The notes under the pieces are model-generated. The model searched no databases and was not told where the DNA came from. It was given only the letters and a program-made list of their open reading frames with translations. This document shows, piece after piece, positions 23,810 through 33,289 of a DNA stretch of 64,000 bases. The position numbers were made by a program, and so were the translations under genes. Source of the stretch: Kluyvera cryocrescens NBRC 102467 (GTDB lineage Bacteria; Pseudomonadota; Gammaproteobacteria; Enterobacterales; Enterobacteriaceae); NCBI RefSeq assembly GCF_001571285.1, contig NZ_BCTM01000027.1, positions 1 to 64,000 on the forward strand, read 5' to 3'. Each line of letters begins with the position of its first letter. The stretch's first letter is position 1.

Positions 23810-24688
23810 ATGAAACGTAGTGGAATTTTTCTGGCGCTGGCGTTAGGCCTGGCCGCGCAGGGGGCTATGGCAAAAACGCTTAACATCGTTAGCAGTTTTT
23901 CGGTGTTGGGTGACATGGTGCAGCAGGTGGGCGGTGAACACGTGCATGTGGATACGCTTGTTGGACCGGATGGCGACCCGCACACGTTCGAGCCGTCTCC
24001 TAAAGATAGCGCGCTGCTCAGCAAAGCAGATGTGGTGGTGGTGAATGGTCTGGGGCTGGAGGGATGGCTGGATAGACTGATTAAGGCGTCCGGATTCAAG
24101 GGCGAGCTGGTTGTGGCCTCCACCGGGGTGAAAACCCATACGCTGGATGAAGACGGAAAAACGGTGACTGACCCGCACGCCTGGAACAGCGCGGCAAACG
24201 GTGCGCTGTATGCGCAGAATATCCTCAATGGACTGGTGAAGGCTGACCCGCAGGATAGCGCGGCGCTGAAAGCCACCGGTGAGCGCTATATCGGTCAGCT
24301 CAATGAAGTCGACGGTTGGGCAAAAAAACAGTTTGACGGTATTCCTCAGGCTAAACGGAAAGTGCTGACCAGCCATGATGCATTTGGCTACTTCTCTCGT
24401 GCCTATGGGGTGACCTTCCTCGCGCCGCAGGGGCTGTCGTCGGAAAGCGAAGCCAGCGCCGCGCAGGTGGCTGCGCTTATCAAGCAGATTAAAGCCGATG
24501 GTGTGCATACCTGGTTTATGGAGAATCAGCTCGATCCGCGCCTGGTGAAGCAAATCGCTACGGCAACGGGGTCGCAACCGGGTGGGGAACTGTATCCGGA
24601 AGCGCTGTCGAAAGCGGGCGGCGTAGCGGATAGCTACGTGAAGATGCTACGTCATAACGTTGAGCTGATTGCTGCCAGCATGCGCTAA
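23810..24688 (+). CDS. Zinc/manganese-type ABC importer, periplasmic binding protein
   Basis: This is a ZnuA/TroA-like (cluster A-I) periplasmic metal-binding protein. The signal peptide ends in AAQGAMA before KTLNIVSSF. Likely metal ligands are the His residues in GDPHTFEPSP, DPHAWNS and TSHDAFGYF plus a late acidic residue. The His-rich loop of classical ZnuA is missing, so the exact metal (Zn or Mn) cannot be read from sequence; the Zur box favours zinc. The ATG at 23810 is used rather than the GTG one codon upstream. A terminator follows directly. Confidence 0.88.
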   Translation: MKRSGIFLALALGLAAQGAMAKTLNIVSSFSVLGDMVQQVGGEHVHVDTLVGPDGDPHTFEPSPKDSALLSKADVVVVNGLGLEGWLDRLIKASGFKGELVVASTGVKTHTLDEDGKTVTDPHAWNSAANGALYAQNILNGLVKADPQDSAALKATGERYIGQLNEVDGWAKKQFDGIPQAKRKVLTSHDAFGYFSRAYGVTFLAPQGLSSESEASAAQVAALIKQIKADGVHTWFMENQLDPRLVKQIATATGSQPGGELYPEALSKAGGVADSYVKMLRHNVELIAASMR

Positions 24689-24691
24689 AAT

Positions 24692-24715
24692 AACCGGCCC
24701 GTTGGGCCGGTTTTA
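24692..24715 (+). terminator. Terminator of the zinc ABC operon
   Basis: AACCGGCCC (24692–24700) pairs with GGGCCGGTT over a 3-base loop and is followed by TTTT, 3 bp after the stop codon. Confidence 0.88.
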
Positions 24716-24949
24716 CTATTGTATATGCTGTCGAGATTGCAACGCTTTGATGGTTTTGCTCTGCTTTATGCCCATGACCAGACTGCTTATGCCGAGCAGG
24801 GTCTCAATGCCTTCATACAGCATATAAAATGGCCGGGTAAACAGATGCAGGACAACGGTCAGTAATATACAGATGCCGCAGGCGATTAAAATGCGGCGTA
24901 GCCGTATGGCCTTATTGAGTTCGCTGGAGCCGATCGCGGTTCTAACCAT
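24716..24949 (-). CDS. Small putative membrane protein, 77 residues
   Basis: I do not recognise this protein. It shows two hydrophobic stretches (ILIACGICILLTVVLHLF, about 20–37, and a weaker one near 46–62) with basic ends, consistent with a small inner-membrane protein. The ATG is preceded by GAGG at 9 bases. It ends right at the zinc operon terminator and reads toward it. It is divergent from pncC. Coding status rests only on the reading frame, the ribosome-binding site and composition. Confidence 0.5.
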   Translation of the reverse strand: MVRTAIGSSELNKAIRLRRILIACGICILLTVVLHLFTRPFYMLYEGIETLLGISSLVMGIKQSKTIKALQSRQHIQ

Positions 24950-25149
24950 TCCTGATAACCTCGTGGAGAAGTCTTCCTTGTGTCATCCGATTGTGTCACT
25001 CGCGCAAGCGGGCAGCTATCCGAAAAAGCAGACTTTGCGCATCGCCGTCATTTTCTGAACCCCTCTCGTAAAATTGTTATCCCGTCCCCATATCTCCCCT
25101 GAAAGTGCTATCTTTGATGGCCTCTTTATCTGGCGAAAGCGGAGTGATA

Positions 25150-25647
25150 ATGACAGATTCCGAATTAATGCAGCTGAGCGAGCAGGTTGGTCTGGCGCTA
25201 AAGGCGCGTGGCGCAACGATGACCACCGCAGAGTCCTGCACCGGCGGATGGATTGCGAAAACCATCACCGACATTGCCGGGAGCTCTGCATGGTTTGAAC
25301 GCGGCTTTGTGACCTACAGCAACGAAGCCAAAGCGCAGATGATCGGCGTTCGGGAAGTGACGCTTGAACAGCACGGCGCGGTAAGTGAACCGGTGGTGGT
25401 TGAGATGGCGATTGGCGCGCTGCGTGCGGCACGTGCTGATTATGCGGTTTCGGTCAGCGGTATTGCTGGGCCTGACGGCGGCAGCGCAGAAAAGCCGGTG
25501 GGAACCGTGTGGTTTGGCGTCGCCAGCGCCAATGGGCAGGGCGTAACCCAGCGTGAATGTTTCACCGGAGACCGGGAATCGGTGCGCCGACAGGCGACCG
25601 CCTATGCGCTAAATCTTCTCTGGCAACAATTTCTACAAAACACTTGA
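25150..25647 (+). CDS. pncC: Nicotinamide-nucleotide amidohydrolase PncC
   Basis: PncC deamidates NMN to NaMN in the pyridine nucleotide cycle. It is a single CinA C-terminal domain of 165 residues with the motifs TTAESCTGGW, VTYSNEAK and SGIAGPDGG. The ATG at 25150 (MTDSELMQLSEQ) matches E. coli exactly in length and follows GGAGTGATA. The stop codon touches the recA SOS box, as in E. coli. Confidence 0.95.
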   Translation: MTDSELMQLSEQVGLALKARGATMTTAESCTGGWIAKTITDIAGSSAWFERGFVTYSNEAKAQMIGVREVTLEQHGAVSEPVVVEMAIGALRAARADYAVSVSGIAGPDGGSAEKPVGTVWFGVASANGQGVTQRECFTGDRESVRRQATAYALNLLWQQFLQNT

Positions 25648-25671
25648 TACTGTATGACCATACAGTATAAT
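25644..25671 (+). promoter_or_regulatory. recA promoter with LexA (SOS) box
   Basis: TACTGTATGACCATACAGTA at 25648–25667 differs from the E. coli recA SOS box at one central base. It sits between and overlaps -35 TTGATA (25644–25649) and -10 TATAAT (25666–25671), spaced 16 bp. It predicts LexA repression and SOS induction. Confidence 0.95.
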
Positions 25672-25679
25672 TGCCTTAA

Positions 25680-26786
<1,107 letters not shown>

Positions 26787-26812
26787 TAATCTCGAAAGTC
26801 AGAATTAAACGA

Positions 26813-26835
26813 AGGGCTGCTTATGCAGCCCTTTT
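26813..26835 (+). terminator. recA terminator (leaky, before recX)
   Basis: AGGGCTGC/GCAGCCCT with a 4-base loop is followed by TTTTGC, 26 bp after recA. In E. coli, recX is expressed by partial read-through of an equivalent terminator. Confidence 0.85.
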
Positions 26836-26861
26836 GCTTTTATCACTACGGCAGGAAGAGA

Positions 26862-27362
26862 ATGACTGACAATACCCCGCGCCGTTCTGCCTATGCTCGT
26901 CTGTTAGATCGCGCTATCCGCATTCTGGCAATGCGCGATCACAGCGAACAGGAGCTGCGACGTAAGCTAACTGCCCCGGTAATGGGGAAGAATGGTCCGG
27001 AACCCATCGATGCGCCGCCAGAGGACGTTGAAAATGTTGTCGCATGGTGTTTTGAAAACCGCTATCTCGACGATAGCCGCTTTGTGCAGCAATTTATGGC
27101 TGGACGTAGCCGTAAGGGATACGGGCCTGCGCGTATTCGTCAGGAGCTAGGACAAAAGGGTATTGCGCGTGAGGCCATTGAGCAGGCAATGCGCGAGTGC
27201 GAAATTGACTGGGTGCAACTGGCTCGTGACCAGGCGTTACGAAAATACGGTGACCCGCTGCCAACCGTCTTTGCGGAAAAGGTTAAAATCCAGCGCTTTT
27301 TGCTCTACCGCGGCTATCTGATGGAAGATATCCAGGAAATATGGCGAAATTTTGCGGATTGA
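26862..27362 (+). CDS. recX: RecA regulator RecX
   Basis: RecX binds in the groove of RecA filaments and blocks their extension. Its 166 residues match E. coli length, with the [10 protein letters not shown] region, [12 protein letters not shown] and the [15 protein letters not shown] motif. The ATG at 26862 ([15 protein letters not shown]) follows AGGAAGAGA. A longer frame from 26823 would begin inside the recA terminator and is rejected. Confidence 0.96.
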   Translation: MTDNTPRRSAYARLLDRAIRILAMRDHSEQELRRKLTAPVMGKNGPEPIDAPPEDVENVVAWCFENRYLDDSRFVQQFMAGRSRKGYGPARIRQELGQKGIAREAIEQAMRECEIDWVQLARDQALRKYGDPLPTVFAEKVKIQRFLLYRGYLMEDIQEIWRNFAD

Positions 27363-27491
27363 CCGCACGGGGGATTTTACTTCCCTTTAAAGAAAACTTA
27401 TCTTATTCCCACTTTTTCCGTCCGGGGCGGGGTGTTTTTACAGCACCTCGCCTCTGCGACGAATATCCCTTAGCTTGATTTCAGGATAATT

Positions 27492-30119
27492 ATGAGCAAG
27501 AGCACCGCTGAGATCCGTCAGGCGTTTCTCGACTTTTTCCAAAGTAAAGGCCATCAGGTAGTCGATAGCAGCTCCCTGGTGCCGAATAACGACCCTACTC
27601 TGCTGTTTACCAATGCCGGGATGAACCAGTTCAAGGACGTGTTCCTTGGCCTCGACAAGCGTAATTATTCGCGCGCGACCACCGCGCAGCGTTGCGTGCG
27701 TGCAGGCGGTAAGCACAATGACCTGGAAAACGTCGGTTATACCGCACGCCACCACACCTTCTTCGAAATGCTGGGTAACTTCAGCTTCGGTGACTACTTC
27801 AAACACGATGCAATCCAGTACGCATGGGAACTGCTGACCGGTGAGAACTGGTTTGCGCTGCCGAAAGAGCGTCTGTGGGTCACCGTATACGAAACCGATG
27901 ATGAAGCTTATGAAATCTGGGAAAAAGAAGTTGGTATCCCACGTGAGCGCATTATCCGCATCGGCGACAACAAAGGCGCGCCGTTCGCCTCTGATAACTT
28001 CTGGCAGATGGGTGACACTGGCCCATGCGGCCCGTGCACCGAAATTTTCTACGATCACGGCGACCACATCTGGGGTGGCCCTCCGGGAACACCAGAAGAA
28101 GATGGCGATCGCTACATTGAGATCTGGAATATCGTCTTCATGCAGTTCAACCGTCAGGCTGACGGCACTATGGAACCGCTGCCGAAGCCGTCCGTAGATA
28201 CCGGCATGGGCTTAGAGCGTATTACTGCTGTTCTGCAGCACGTTAACTCTAACTATGAAATCGACCTGTTCCGTAAGCTTATCGACGCTGTCGCTAAAGT
28301 CACTGGCGCAACCGATCTGGGGAATAAATCCCTGCGCGTTATCGCGGACCATATTCGTTCCTGTGCGTTCCTGATTGCCGATGGCGTTATGCCATCAAAC
28401 GAAAGCCGCGGCTACGTGCTGCGCCGCATCATTCGTCGCGCAATCCGCCACGGCAACATGCTGGGCGCGAAAGAGACCTTCTTCTACAAGCTGGTTGGCC
28501 CGCTGATTGACGTGATGGGTTCCGCTGGCGAAGAGTTGAAACGCCAGCAGGCGCAGGTTGAGCAGGTTCTGAAAACGGAAGAAGAGCAATTTGCTCGTAC
28601 TCTGGAGCGCGGGTTGGCGCTGCTTGATGAAGAGCTGTCTAAGCTTTCCGGCGATACGCTGGACGGTGAAACTGCATTCCGTCTGTACGATACCTACGGC
28701 TTCCCGGTTGACCTGACGGCGGACGTTTGCCGTGAACGCAACATCAAGGTCGACGAAGCAGGCTTTGAAGCCGCAATGGAAGAACAGCGCCGTCGTGCGC
28801 GTGAATCCAGCGGTTTTGGCGCTGACTACAACGCAATGATCCGCGTTGACGGTGCTTCTGAATTTAAAGGCTACGACCACCTGGAACTGAACGGCAAAGT
28901 CACTGCGCTGTTTGTTGACGGTAAAGCGGTCGACTCTATCGCTGCCGGTCAGGAAGCGGTTGTTGTTCTGGACCAGACGCCATTCTACGCGGAATCCGGT
29001 GGTCAGGTTGGCGATAAAGGTGAACTGAAAGGCGCTGGCTTTAGCTTTGCGGTCAGCGACACCCAGAAATACGGCCAGGCAATCGGGCATCTCGGTAAGC
29101 TGTCTAACGGCGCGCTGAAGGTGGGTGATGCAGTACAGGCAGATGTGGATGATACACGCCGCGCCCGTATTCGTCTGAACCACTCGGCAACCCACCTGAT
29201 GCACGCGGCGCTGCGCCAGGTTCTGGGCACGCACGTGGCACAGAAGGGCTCGCTGGTTAACGACAAAATCCTGCGCTTCGACTTCTCTCATAACGAAGCC
29301 ATGAAAGCGGAAGAAATTCGCGAGGTTGAAGATTTGGTCAACGCCCAGATCCGTCGCAACCTGCCAATCGAAACCAACATCATGGATCTCGAAGCGGCGA
29401 AAGCGAAGGGCGCAATGGCGCTGTTCGGCGAGAAATACGATGACCACGTGCGCGTACTGAGCATGGGCGACTTCTCAACCGAGCTGTGCGGCGGTACCCA
29501 CGCCTCACGTACCGGTGATATCGGTCTGTTCCGTATCGTGTCCGAGTCCGGTACGGCGGCAGGTGTGCGTCGTATCGAAGCGGTAACCGGTGAAGGCGCA
29601 ATTGCCACTCTGCACGCACAAAGCGATCGTTTAAGCGACATTGCTCAGCTGCTGAAAGGCGATAGCCACAACGTCACCGAAAAAGTGCGTAGCGTTATTG
29701 AACGTACTCGTCAGCTGGAAAAAGAGCTGCAGCAGCTGAAAGAGCAGGCGGCGGCCCAGGAAAGTGCGAATCTTTCCAGCAAAGCTGAGACGATCAATGG
29801 CGTGAATCTGCTGGTGAGCGAGCTTGCAGGCGTTGAGCCTAAAATGCTGCGTACCATGGTTGACGATCTGAAGAACCAGTTGGGTTCTGCGATTATCGTC
29901 CTCGCAACGGTAGATGAAGGTAAGGTTTCTCTGATTGCAGGCGTGTCTAAGGATGTGACCGACCGTGTGAAAGCAGGGGAGCTGATTGGTATGGTCGCCC
30001 AGCAGGTGGGTGGTAAAGGGGGCGGTCGTCCGGATATGGCGCAAGCTGGCGGTACCGACGCGTCTGCTCTCCCTGCTGCATTGGCCAGCGTGAAAGGCTG
30101 GGTAAGCGCTAAATTGTAA
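27492..30119 (+). CDS. alaS: Alanyl-tRNA synthetase
   Basis: AlaRS charges tRNA-Ala using its class II catalytic core in the first ~460 residues ([17 protein letters not shown] start, [14 protein letters not shown]). The editing domain carries the zinc/hydrolytic motifs [11 protein letters not shown] and CGGTHAS, and the C-Ala domain ends the 875-residue chain. Length and sequence match E. coli. It is followed by csrA, as in other enterobacteria. Confidence 0.98.
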   Translation: MSKSTAEIRQAFLDFFQSKGHQVVDSSSLVPNNDPTLLFTNAGMNQFKDVFLGLDKRNYSRATTAQRCVRAGGKHNDLENVGYTARHHTFFEMLGNFSFGDYFKHDAIQYAWELLTGENWFALPKERLWVTVYETDDEAYEIWEKEVGIPRERIIRIGDNKGAPFASDNFWQMGDTGPCGPCTEIFYDHGDHIWGGPPGTPEEDGDRYIEIWNIVFMQFNRQADGTMEPLPKPSVDTGMGLERITAVLQHVNSNYEIDLFRKLIDAVAKVTGATDLGNKSLRVIADHIRSCAFLIADGVMPSNESRGYVLRRIIRRAIRHGNMLGAKETFFYKLVGPLIDVMGSAGEELKRQQAQVEQVLKTEEEQFARTLERGLALLDEELSKLSGDTLDGETAFRLYDTYGFPVDLTADVCRERNIKVDEAGFEAAMEEQRRRARESSGFGADYNAMIRVDGASEFKGYDHLELNGKVTALFVDGKAVDSIAAGQEAVVVLDQTPFYAESGGQVGDKGELKGAGFSFAVSDTQKYGQAIGHLGKLSNGALKVGDAVQADVDDTRRARIRLNHSATHLMHAALRQVLGTHVAQKGSLVNDKILRFDFSHNEAMKAEEIREVEDLVNAQIRRNLPIETNIMDLEAAKAKGAMALFGEKYDDHVRVLSMGDFSTELCGGTHASRTGDIGLFRIVSESGTAAGVRRIEAVTGEGAIATLHAQSDRLSDIAQLLKGDSHNVTEKVRSVIERTRQLEKELQQLKEQAAAQESANLSSKAETINGVNLLVSELAGVEPKMLRTMVDDLKNQLGSAIIVLATVDEGKVSLIAGVSKDVTDRVKAGELIGMVAQQVGGKGGGRPDMAQAGGTDASALPAALASVKGWVSAKL

Positions 30120-30137
30120 TAACGATAACTGCATGCG

Positions 30138-30166
30138 GGCGCCTTAACGTTATATGTTACGGCGCC
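30138..30166 (+). terminator. Hairpin after alaS
   Basis: GGCGCC (30138–30143) and GGCGCC (30161–30166) flank AACGT/ATGTT, giving an extended stem 18 bp after alaS. No U tract follows, so it may attenuate or process rather than terminate the alaS–csrA transcript. The remaining sequence to csrA (to 30360) holds the csrA leader. Confidence 0.45.
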
Positions 30167-30360
30167 TTGCATATGCGGTACTGATAACGATAAAGTCAGG
30201 TTGAAGTCATGTAAATCGGCTAGACTTACATTTAACAGAATGTGATGCCGTGACTGCTTACACATAAGGTGTTTGTCATCGCTGACCTTTTGGCGTTATA
30301 TGATGGAGAATGCCGGGATACAGAGAGACCCGACTCATTTAATCTTTCAAGGAGCAAAGA

Positions 30361-30546
30361 ATGCTGATTCTGACTCGTCGAGTTGGTGAAACCCTCATGA
30401 TCGGAGATGAGGTCACTGTGACAGTTTTAGGGGTGAAGGGTAACCAGGTACGCATCGGCGTAAATGCCCCGAAAGAGGTCTCCGTTCACCGTGAAGAGAT
30501 CTACCAGCGTATCCAGGCTGAAAAATCCCAGCAGTCCAGTTACTAA
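30361..30546 (+). CDS. csrA: Carbon storage regulator CsrA
   Basis: CsrA is a 61-residue homodimeric RNA-binding protein that represses glycogen synthesis and biofilm genes by binding GGA motifs near ribosome-binding sites. The sequence from [17 protein letters not shown] to SQQSSY appears identical to E. coli CsrA. The ribosome-binding site AAGGAGCAAAGA contains a GGA, consistent with CsrA autoregulation. Confidence 0.98.
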
Positions 30547-30552
30547 GTTCTC

Positions 30553-30577
30553 GCGTCTCACCCAGCGGGTGAGACGC
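30553..30577 (+). terminator. Probable csrA terminator
   Basis: GCGTCTCACCC and GGGTGAGACGC form an 11-bp stem with a 3-base loop, 6 bp after the csrA stop. The following AAATCCCC is not a U tract, so termination strength is uncertain. From here to 30802 I see only AT-rich spacer. Confidence 0.55.
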
Positions 30578-30802
30578 AAATCCCCAAATCCTCCAAATTT
30601 CTCGCTTCAATCTTTCTCTTCATTCCGGCTGTTCCCTCTATTCGTCATTTTCGCCACTATAATTTGACTCTGTACCGTAATTTCTTGCTGAGGTTTTACG
30701 GCGGGAATCGCAATTTATCTGTTGATAAAACGCCCGTTTTGCCTTTTTTAACGCCTTATTGCGTGTGAAATGTGCAATCGATAAAAATCTGCGGAAAATT
30801 GT

Positions 30803-30830
30803 TTGACTTATAAGTCCCAGAAAGTAATAT
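30803..30830 (+). promoter_or_regulatory. Promoter of the tRNA operon with GC-rich discriminator
   Basis: TTGACT (30803–30808), a 16-bp spacer and TAATAT (30825–30830) precede tRNA-Ser by 63 bp. The discriminator GTGCGCC is GC-rich, the feature that makes stable RNA promoters subject to ppGpp stringent control. Confidence 0.7.
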
Positions 30831-30893
30831 GTGCGCCACGCAGCGACGAGAAGCTCTTAACGAGAAACTCGAAGCACTCGCAAGAGGCGTGTT

Positions 30894-30986
30894 GGTGAGG
30901 TGGCCGAGAGGCTGAAGGCGCTCCCCTGCTAAGGGAGTATGCGGTCAAAAGCTGCATCCGGGGTTCGAATCCCCGCCTCACCGCCA
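30894..30986 (+). tRNA. serV: tRNA-Ser(GCU)
   Basis: The 93-nt gene starts GGTGAGGTGGCCGAGAGG, pairs with CCTCACC at the 3' end, encodes CCA, has anticodon GCT in CCCCTGCTAAGGGAG, and a long class II variable arm. Its position after csrA equals serV in E. coli. The CCA is encoded. Confidence 0.97.
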
Positions 30987-30989
30987 TTT

Positions 30990-31066
30990 GCATCCATAGC
31001 TCAGCTGGATAGAGTACTCGGCTACGAACCGAGCGGTCGGAGGTTCGAATCCTCCTGGATGCACCA
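30990..31066 (+). tRNA. tRNA-Arg(ACG), copy 1
   Basis: The 77-nt gene GCATCCATAGCTCAGCTGG... has anticodon ACG (in CGGCTACGAACCG), a T-loop GGTTCGAATCC and an encoded CCA. It begins only 3 bp after tRNA-Ser, so both are cut from one precursor. It corresponds to the argV/Y/Z/Q cluster of E. coli. Confidence 0.97.
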
Positions 31067-31127
31067 TCTTTTACTTTGTACGGCATTAGCGGTATAGAGT
31101 ATCAGTAGTAAAGCAGTAAATCCTGAT

Positions 31128-31204
31128 GCATCCATAGCTCAGCTGGATAGAGTACTCGGCTACGAACCGAGCGGTCGGAGGTTCGAATCCTCCTGGATGC
31201 ACCA
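31128..31204 (+). tRNA. tRNA-Arg(ACG), copy 2
   Basis: It is identical over 77 nt to copy 1, with encoded CCA, separated from it by a 61-bp spacer. The A34 of the ACG anticodon would be deaminated to inosine by TadA to read CGU, CGC and CGA. Confidence 0.97.
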
Positions 31205-31264
31205 TCTTTTACTTTGTACGGCGTTAGCGGTATAGAGTATCGGCAGTAAAGCAGTAATCCTGAT

Positions 31265-31341
31265 GCATCCATAGCTCAGCTGGATAGAGTACTCGGCTAC
31301 GAACCGAGCGGTCGGAGGTTCGAATCCTCCTGGATGCACCA
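31265..31341 (+). tRNA. tRNA-Arg(ACG), copy 3
   Basis: It is identical to the other copies. The preceding 60-bp spacer differs from the first spacer at only a few bases, so the tRNA and spacer were duplicated together. Confidence 0.97.
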
Positions 31342-31400
31342 TCTTTTACTTTGTACGGCATTCGCGGTATAGAGTATCAGTAGTAAAGCAGTAACCTGAT

Positions 31401-31477
31401 GCATCCATAGCTCAGCTGGATAGAGTACTCGGCTACGAACCGAGCGGTCGGAGGTTCGAATCCTCCTGGATGCACCA
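31401..31477 (+). tRNA. tRNA-Arg(ACG), copy 4
   Basis: It is identical to the other copies and is the last tRNA of the cluster, preceded by a 59-bp spacer of the same family. A C/T-rich stretch follows. Confidence 0.97.
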
Positions 31478-31612
31478 TCTTCCCCCTCTCAATACATCAA
31501 TCTTATCTTCATCTCTGAACTTCCCTTACTTCAACATCTCATTTTTTTCTGAACGTTAAATTCACACTTTTCTCATTGGCAACCTATTCTTTCCTCTATA
31601 ATTTATCGCTGG

Positions 31613-31737
31613 ATACTCGTCATACTTCGAGTTGCATGTGCGTTGGCTGCGCTCGCTCACCCGAATCACTTACTTTAGTAAGCTCATCGGGACTCCCTCA
31701 CTTGCCGCCTTCCTGCAACTCGAATTATTTAGAGTAT
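31613..31737. repeat. ERIC/IRU palindromic repeat
   Basis: This roughly 125-bp element has inverted ends (ATACTC...GAGTAT and GAGTTGCA...TGCAACTC) and a centre CTCACCCGAATCACTTACTT followed by AGTAAGCTCATCGGG, closely matching the ERIC consensus. It sits between the tRNA cluster and the BON lipoprotein gene and would fold into a long hairpin if transcribed. Confidence 0.85.
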
Positions 31738-31780
31738 ATCCGCCCATATTTTGGCGACACTACTGCAAGGAGAGAAATCC

Positions 31781-32095
31781 ATGAAATGGTTCAAAGCAAT
31801 GGCAGCGTTTTGTGCAGCGCTTTTGGTGGCAATCTCGCTGTCTGGTTGTGCGGGTTCGTCAACCAAGGAAAGTACCGGTGGCTACATTGATGACACGGTC
31901 ATCACCACCAAAGTGAAAACCGCGCTGTTCGGTGACAAAAACATTAAATCCAGCGAGATTAACGTGCAAACCTTCAAAGGCCGCGTGCAGTTGAGCGGTT
32001 TTGTGTCGTCTTCTGCTGATGCGAATCGCGCGGTGGAGCTGACGCGCCAGGTTCAGGGCGTGAGAGTCGTTGAGAACGACATGAAAATTAAATAA
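31781..32095 (+). CDS. BON-domain lipoprotein
   Basis: This is a 104-residue predicted lipoprotein. The signal peptide ends in ISLSGC with lipidated Cys23. It is followed by one BON domain (about 35–104) with the typical ITTKVKTALFGDKNIKSSEI and GRVQLSGFVSSSADANRAVEL segments. It resembles OsmY/DolP-type envelope proteins that bind phospholipid membranes, but has a single domain. I use the ATG at 31781 after GGAGAGAAATCC. The exact role is unknown; E. coli has no obvious counterpart at this site. Confidence 0.85.
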   Translation: MKWFKAMAAFCAALLVAISLSGCAGSSTKESTGGYIDDTVITTKVKTALFGDKNIKSSEINVQTFKGRVQLSGFVSSSADANRAVELTRQVQGVRVVENDMKIK

Positions 32096-32115
32096 TTCTC
32101 GAACTTTAGCAATTT

Positions 32116-32140
32116 AAAGGCGCCATCAGGCGCCTTTGTT
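32116..32140 (+). terminator. Terminator of the BON lipoprotein gene
   Basis: AAAGGCGCC/GGCGCCTTT with loop ATCA is followed by GTTGT, 20 bp after the stop codon. Confidence 0.85.
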
Positions 32141-32216
32141 GTCTCTACGGCTGGCAGCGACAATGCGGCCTATTTGCGATAAAGTAACAAGACATTATCC
32201 GATGGGTGAGAAGACG

Positions 32217-32783
32217 ATGTACGAGCGCTACGCTGGATTGATTTTTGATATGGATGGCACCATCCTTGATACCGAACCGACGCATCGTAAGGCATGGAAA
32301 GAAGTGCTGGGTCGCTACGGTATGCGTTTTGACGAACAGGCCATGGTGGCGCTTAACGGCTCACCGACCTGGCGTATTGCGCAGGCTATCATCGAGAGCC
32401 ATGAGGCCGATCTGGATCCCCATCTTCTCGCGCGTGAAAAAACGCAGGCGGTTAAAGAGATGCTGCTGGATTCCGTCACGCCTTTACCGCTCATTGACGT
32501 CGTAAAAGCCTGGCATGGCCGCCGCCCAATGTCTGTTGGGACCGGGAGCGAAAGCGCGATTGCCGAGGCTCTGCTCGCGCATTTAGGCCTGCGCCACTAT
32601 TTTGCGGCCGTTGTCGCGGCCGATCACGTTAAGCAGCATAAACCTGCGCCGGACACCTTCTTACTGTGCGCCGAACGTATGGGCGTGGCGCCAGAACGCT
32701 GCGTGGTGTTTGAAGATGCTGATTTTGGCCTTCAGGCGGCTGCGGCCGCGGGAATGGATGCCGTTGACGTGCGTCTGTTGTGA
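32217..32783 (+). CDS. yqaB: Fructose-1-phosphate/6-phosphogluconate phosphatase YqaB
   Basis: This is a HAD-superfamily sugar phosphatase. Motif I is FDMDGTILDTEP with the nucleophile Asp, motif II Thr/Ser lies in VGTGSES, and motif III/IV is KPAPDTF...FEDADFG. The ATG at 32217 gives 188 residues, the E. coli length. The yqaA start overlaps its stop by 4 bp (GTGA). Confidence 0.95.
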   Translation: MYERYAGLIFDMDGTILDTEPTHRKAWKEVLGRYGMRFDEQAMVALNGSPTWRIAQAIIESHEADLDPHLLAREKTQAVKEMLLDSVTPLPLIDVVKAWHGRRPMSVGTGSESAIAEALLAHLGLRHYFAAVVAADHVKQHKPAPDTFLLCAERMGVAPERCVVFEDADFGLQAAAAAGMDAVDVRLL

Positions 32784-33208
32784 ATGAACTTCTGGCGCTA
32801 GGGTCGCTGTTTGCAAGCAGCTTTCTTAGCGCGACGCTGCTGCCAGGGAACTCCGAAGCGGTATTGGTTGCATTGTTACTTTCCGGAGCCAGTAAACCTT
32901 GGCTTTTAGTAGCAATAGCAACAATGGGTAATAGCCTTGGTGGGGCAACTAACGTTATTCTTGGTCGTTTTTTCCCATTACGCAAAACATCGCGTTGGCA
33001 GGAAAAGGCAGTAGGCTGGCTACGTCGCTACGGCGCGGCTACGCTACTGTTGAGCTGGATGCCGGTAATTGGCGATTTGCTGTGCCTGTTGGCAGGGTGG
33101 ATGCGTATTTCCTGGGGACCGGTACTCTTTTTTTTATGCCTTGGTAAAGCGTTGCGCTACGTCGTTGTGGCGGCGCTGACGCTCCAGGGCATGACGTGGT
33201 GGCACTAA
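32780..33208 (+). CDS. yqaA: DedA-like inner membrane protein YqaA
   Basis: This 142-residue membrane protein of the SNARE-associated/DedA (VTT) superfamily has about four hydrophobic segments and the motif SFLSATLLPGNSE near the N-terminus. The start is GTG overlapping the yqaB stop (coupled translation). Family members are proposed lipid flippases or transporters; the role of YqaA itself is not established. Confidence 0.92.
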   Translation: MNELLALGSLFASSFLSATLLPGNSEAVLVALLLSGASKPWLLVAIATMGNSLGGATNVILGRFFPLRKTSRWQEKAVGWLRRYGAATLLLSWMPVIGDLLCLLAGWMRISWGPVLFFLCLGKALRYVVVAALTLQGMTWWH

Positions 33209-33289
33209 TTGGATGGTTGGTGGACTAGTCCCCATCTCCACGATGACAATTATGCTTAATAAAATGAATTCGACAGGCGGGAGGTCAAT

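Noticed and set aside
28395-29447. A 350-codon minus-strand frame inside alaS
   Set aside because: alaS matches AlaRS along its full length; the antisense frame has no motif or initiation signal.
30990-31477. CRISPR-like regularly spaced repeats
   Set aside because: The repeated unit is a tRNA gene with clover-leaf structure and encoded CCA; the spacers are alike rather than unique.
31576-31890. A 104-codon plus-strand frame starting in the ERIC region
   Set aside because: It runs through the ERIC element and out of frame into the BON lipoprotein gene, which has its own good start, signal peptide and domain.
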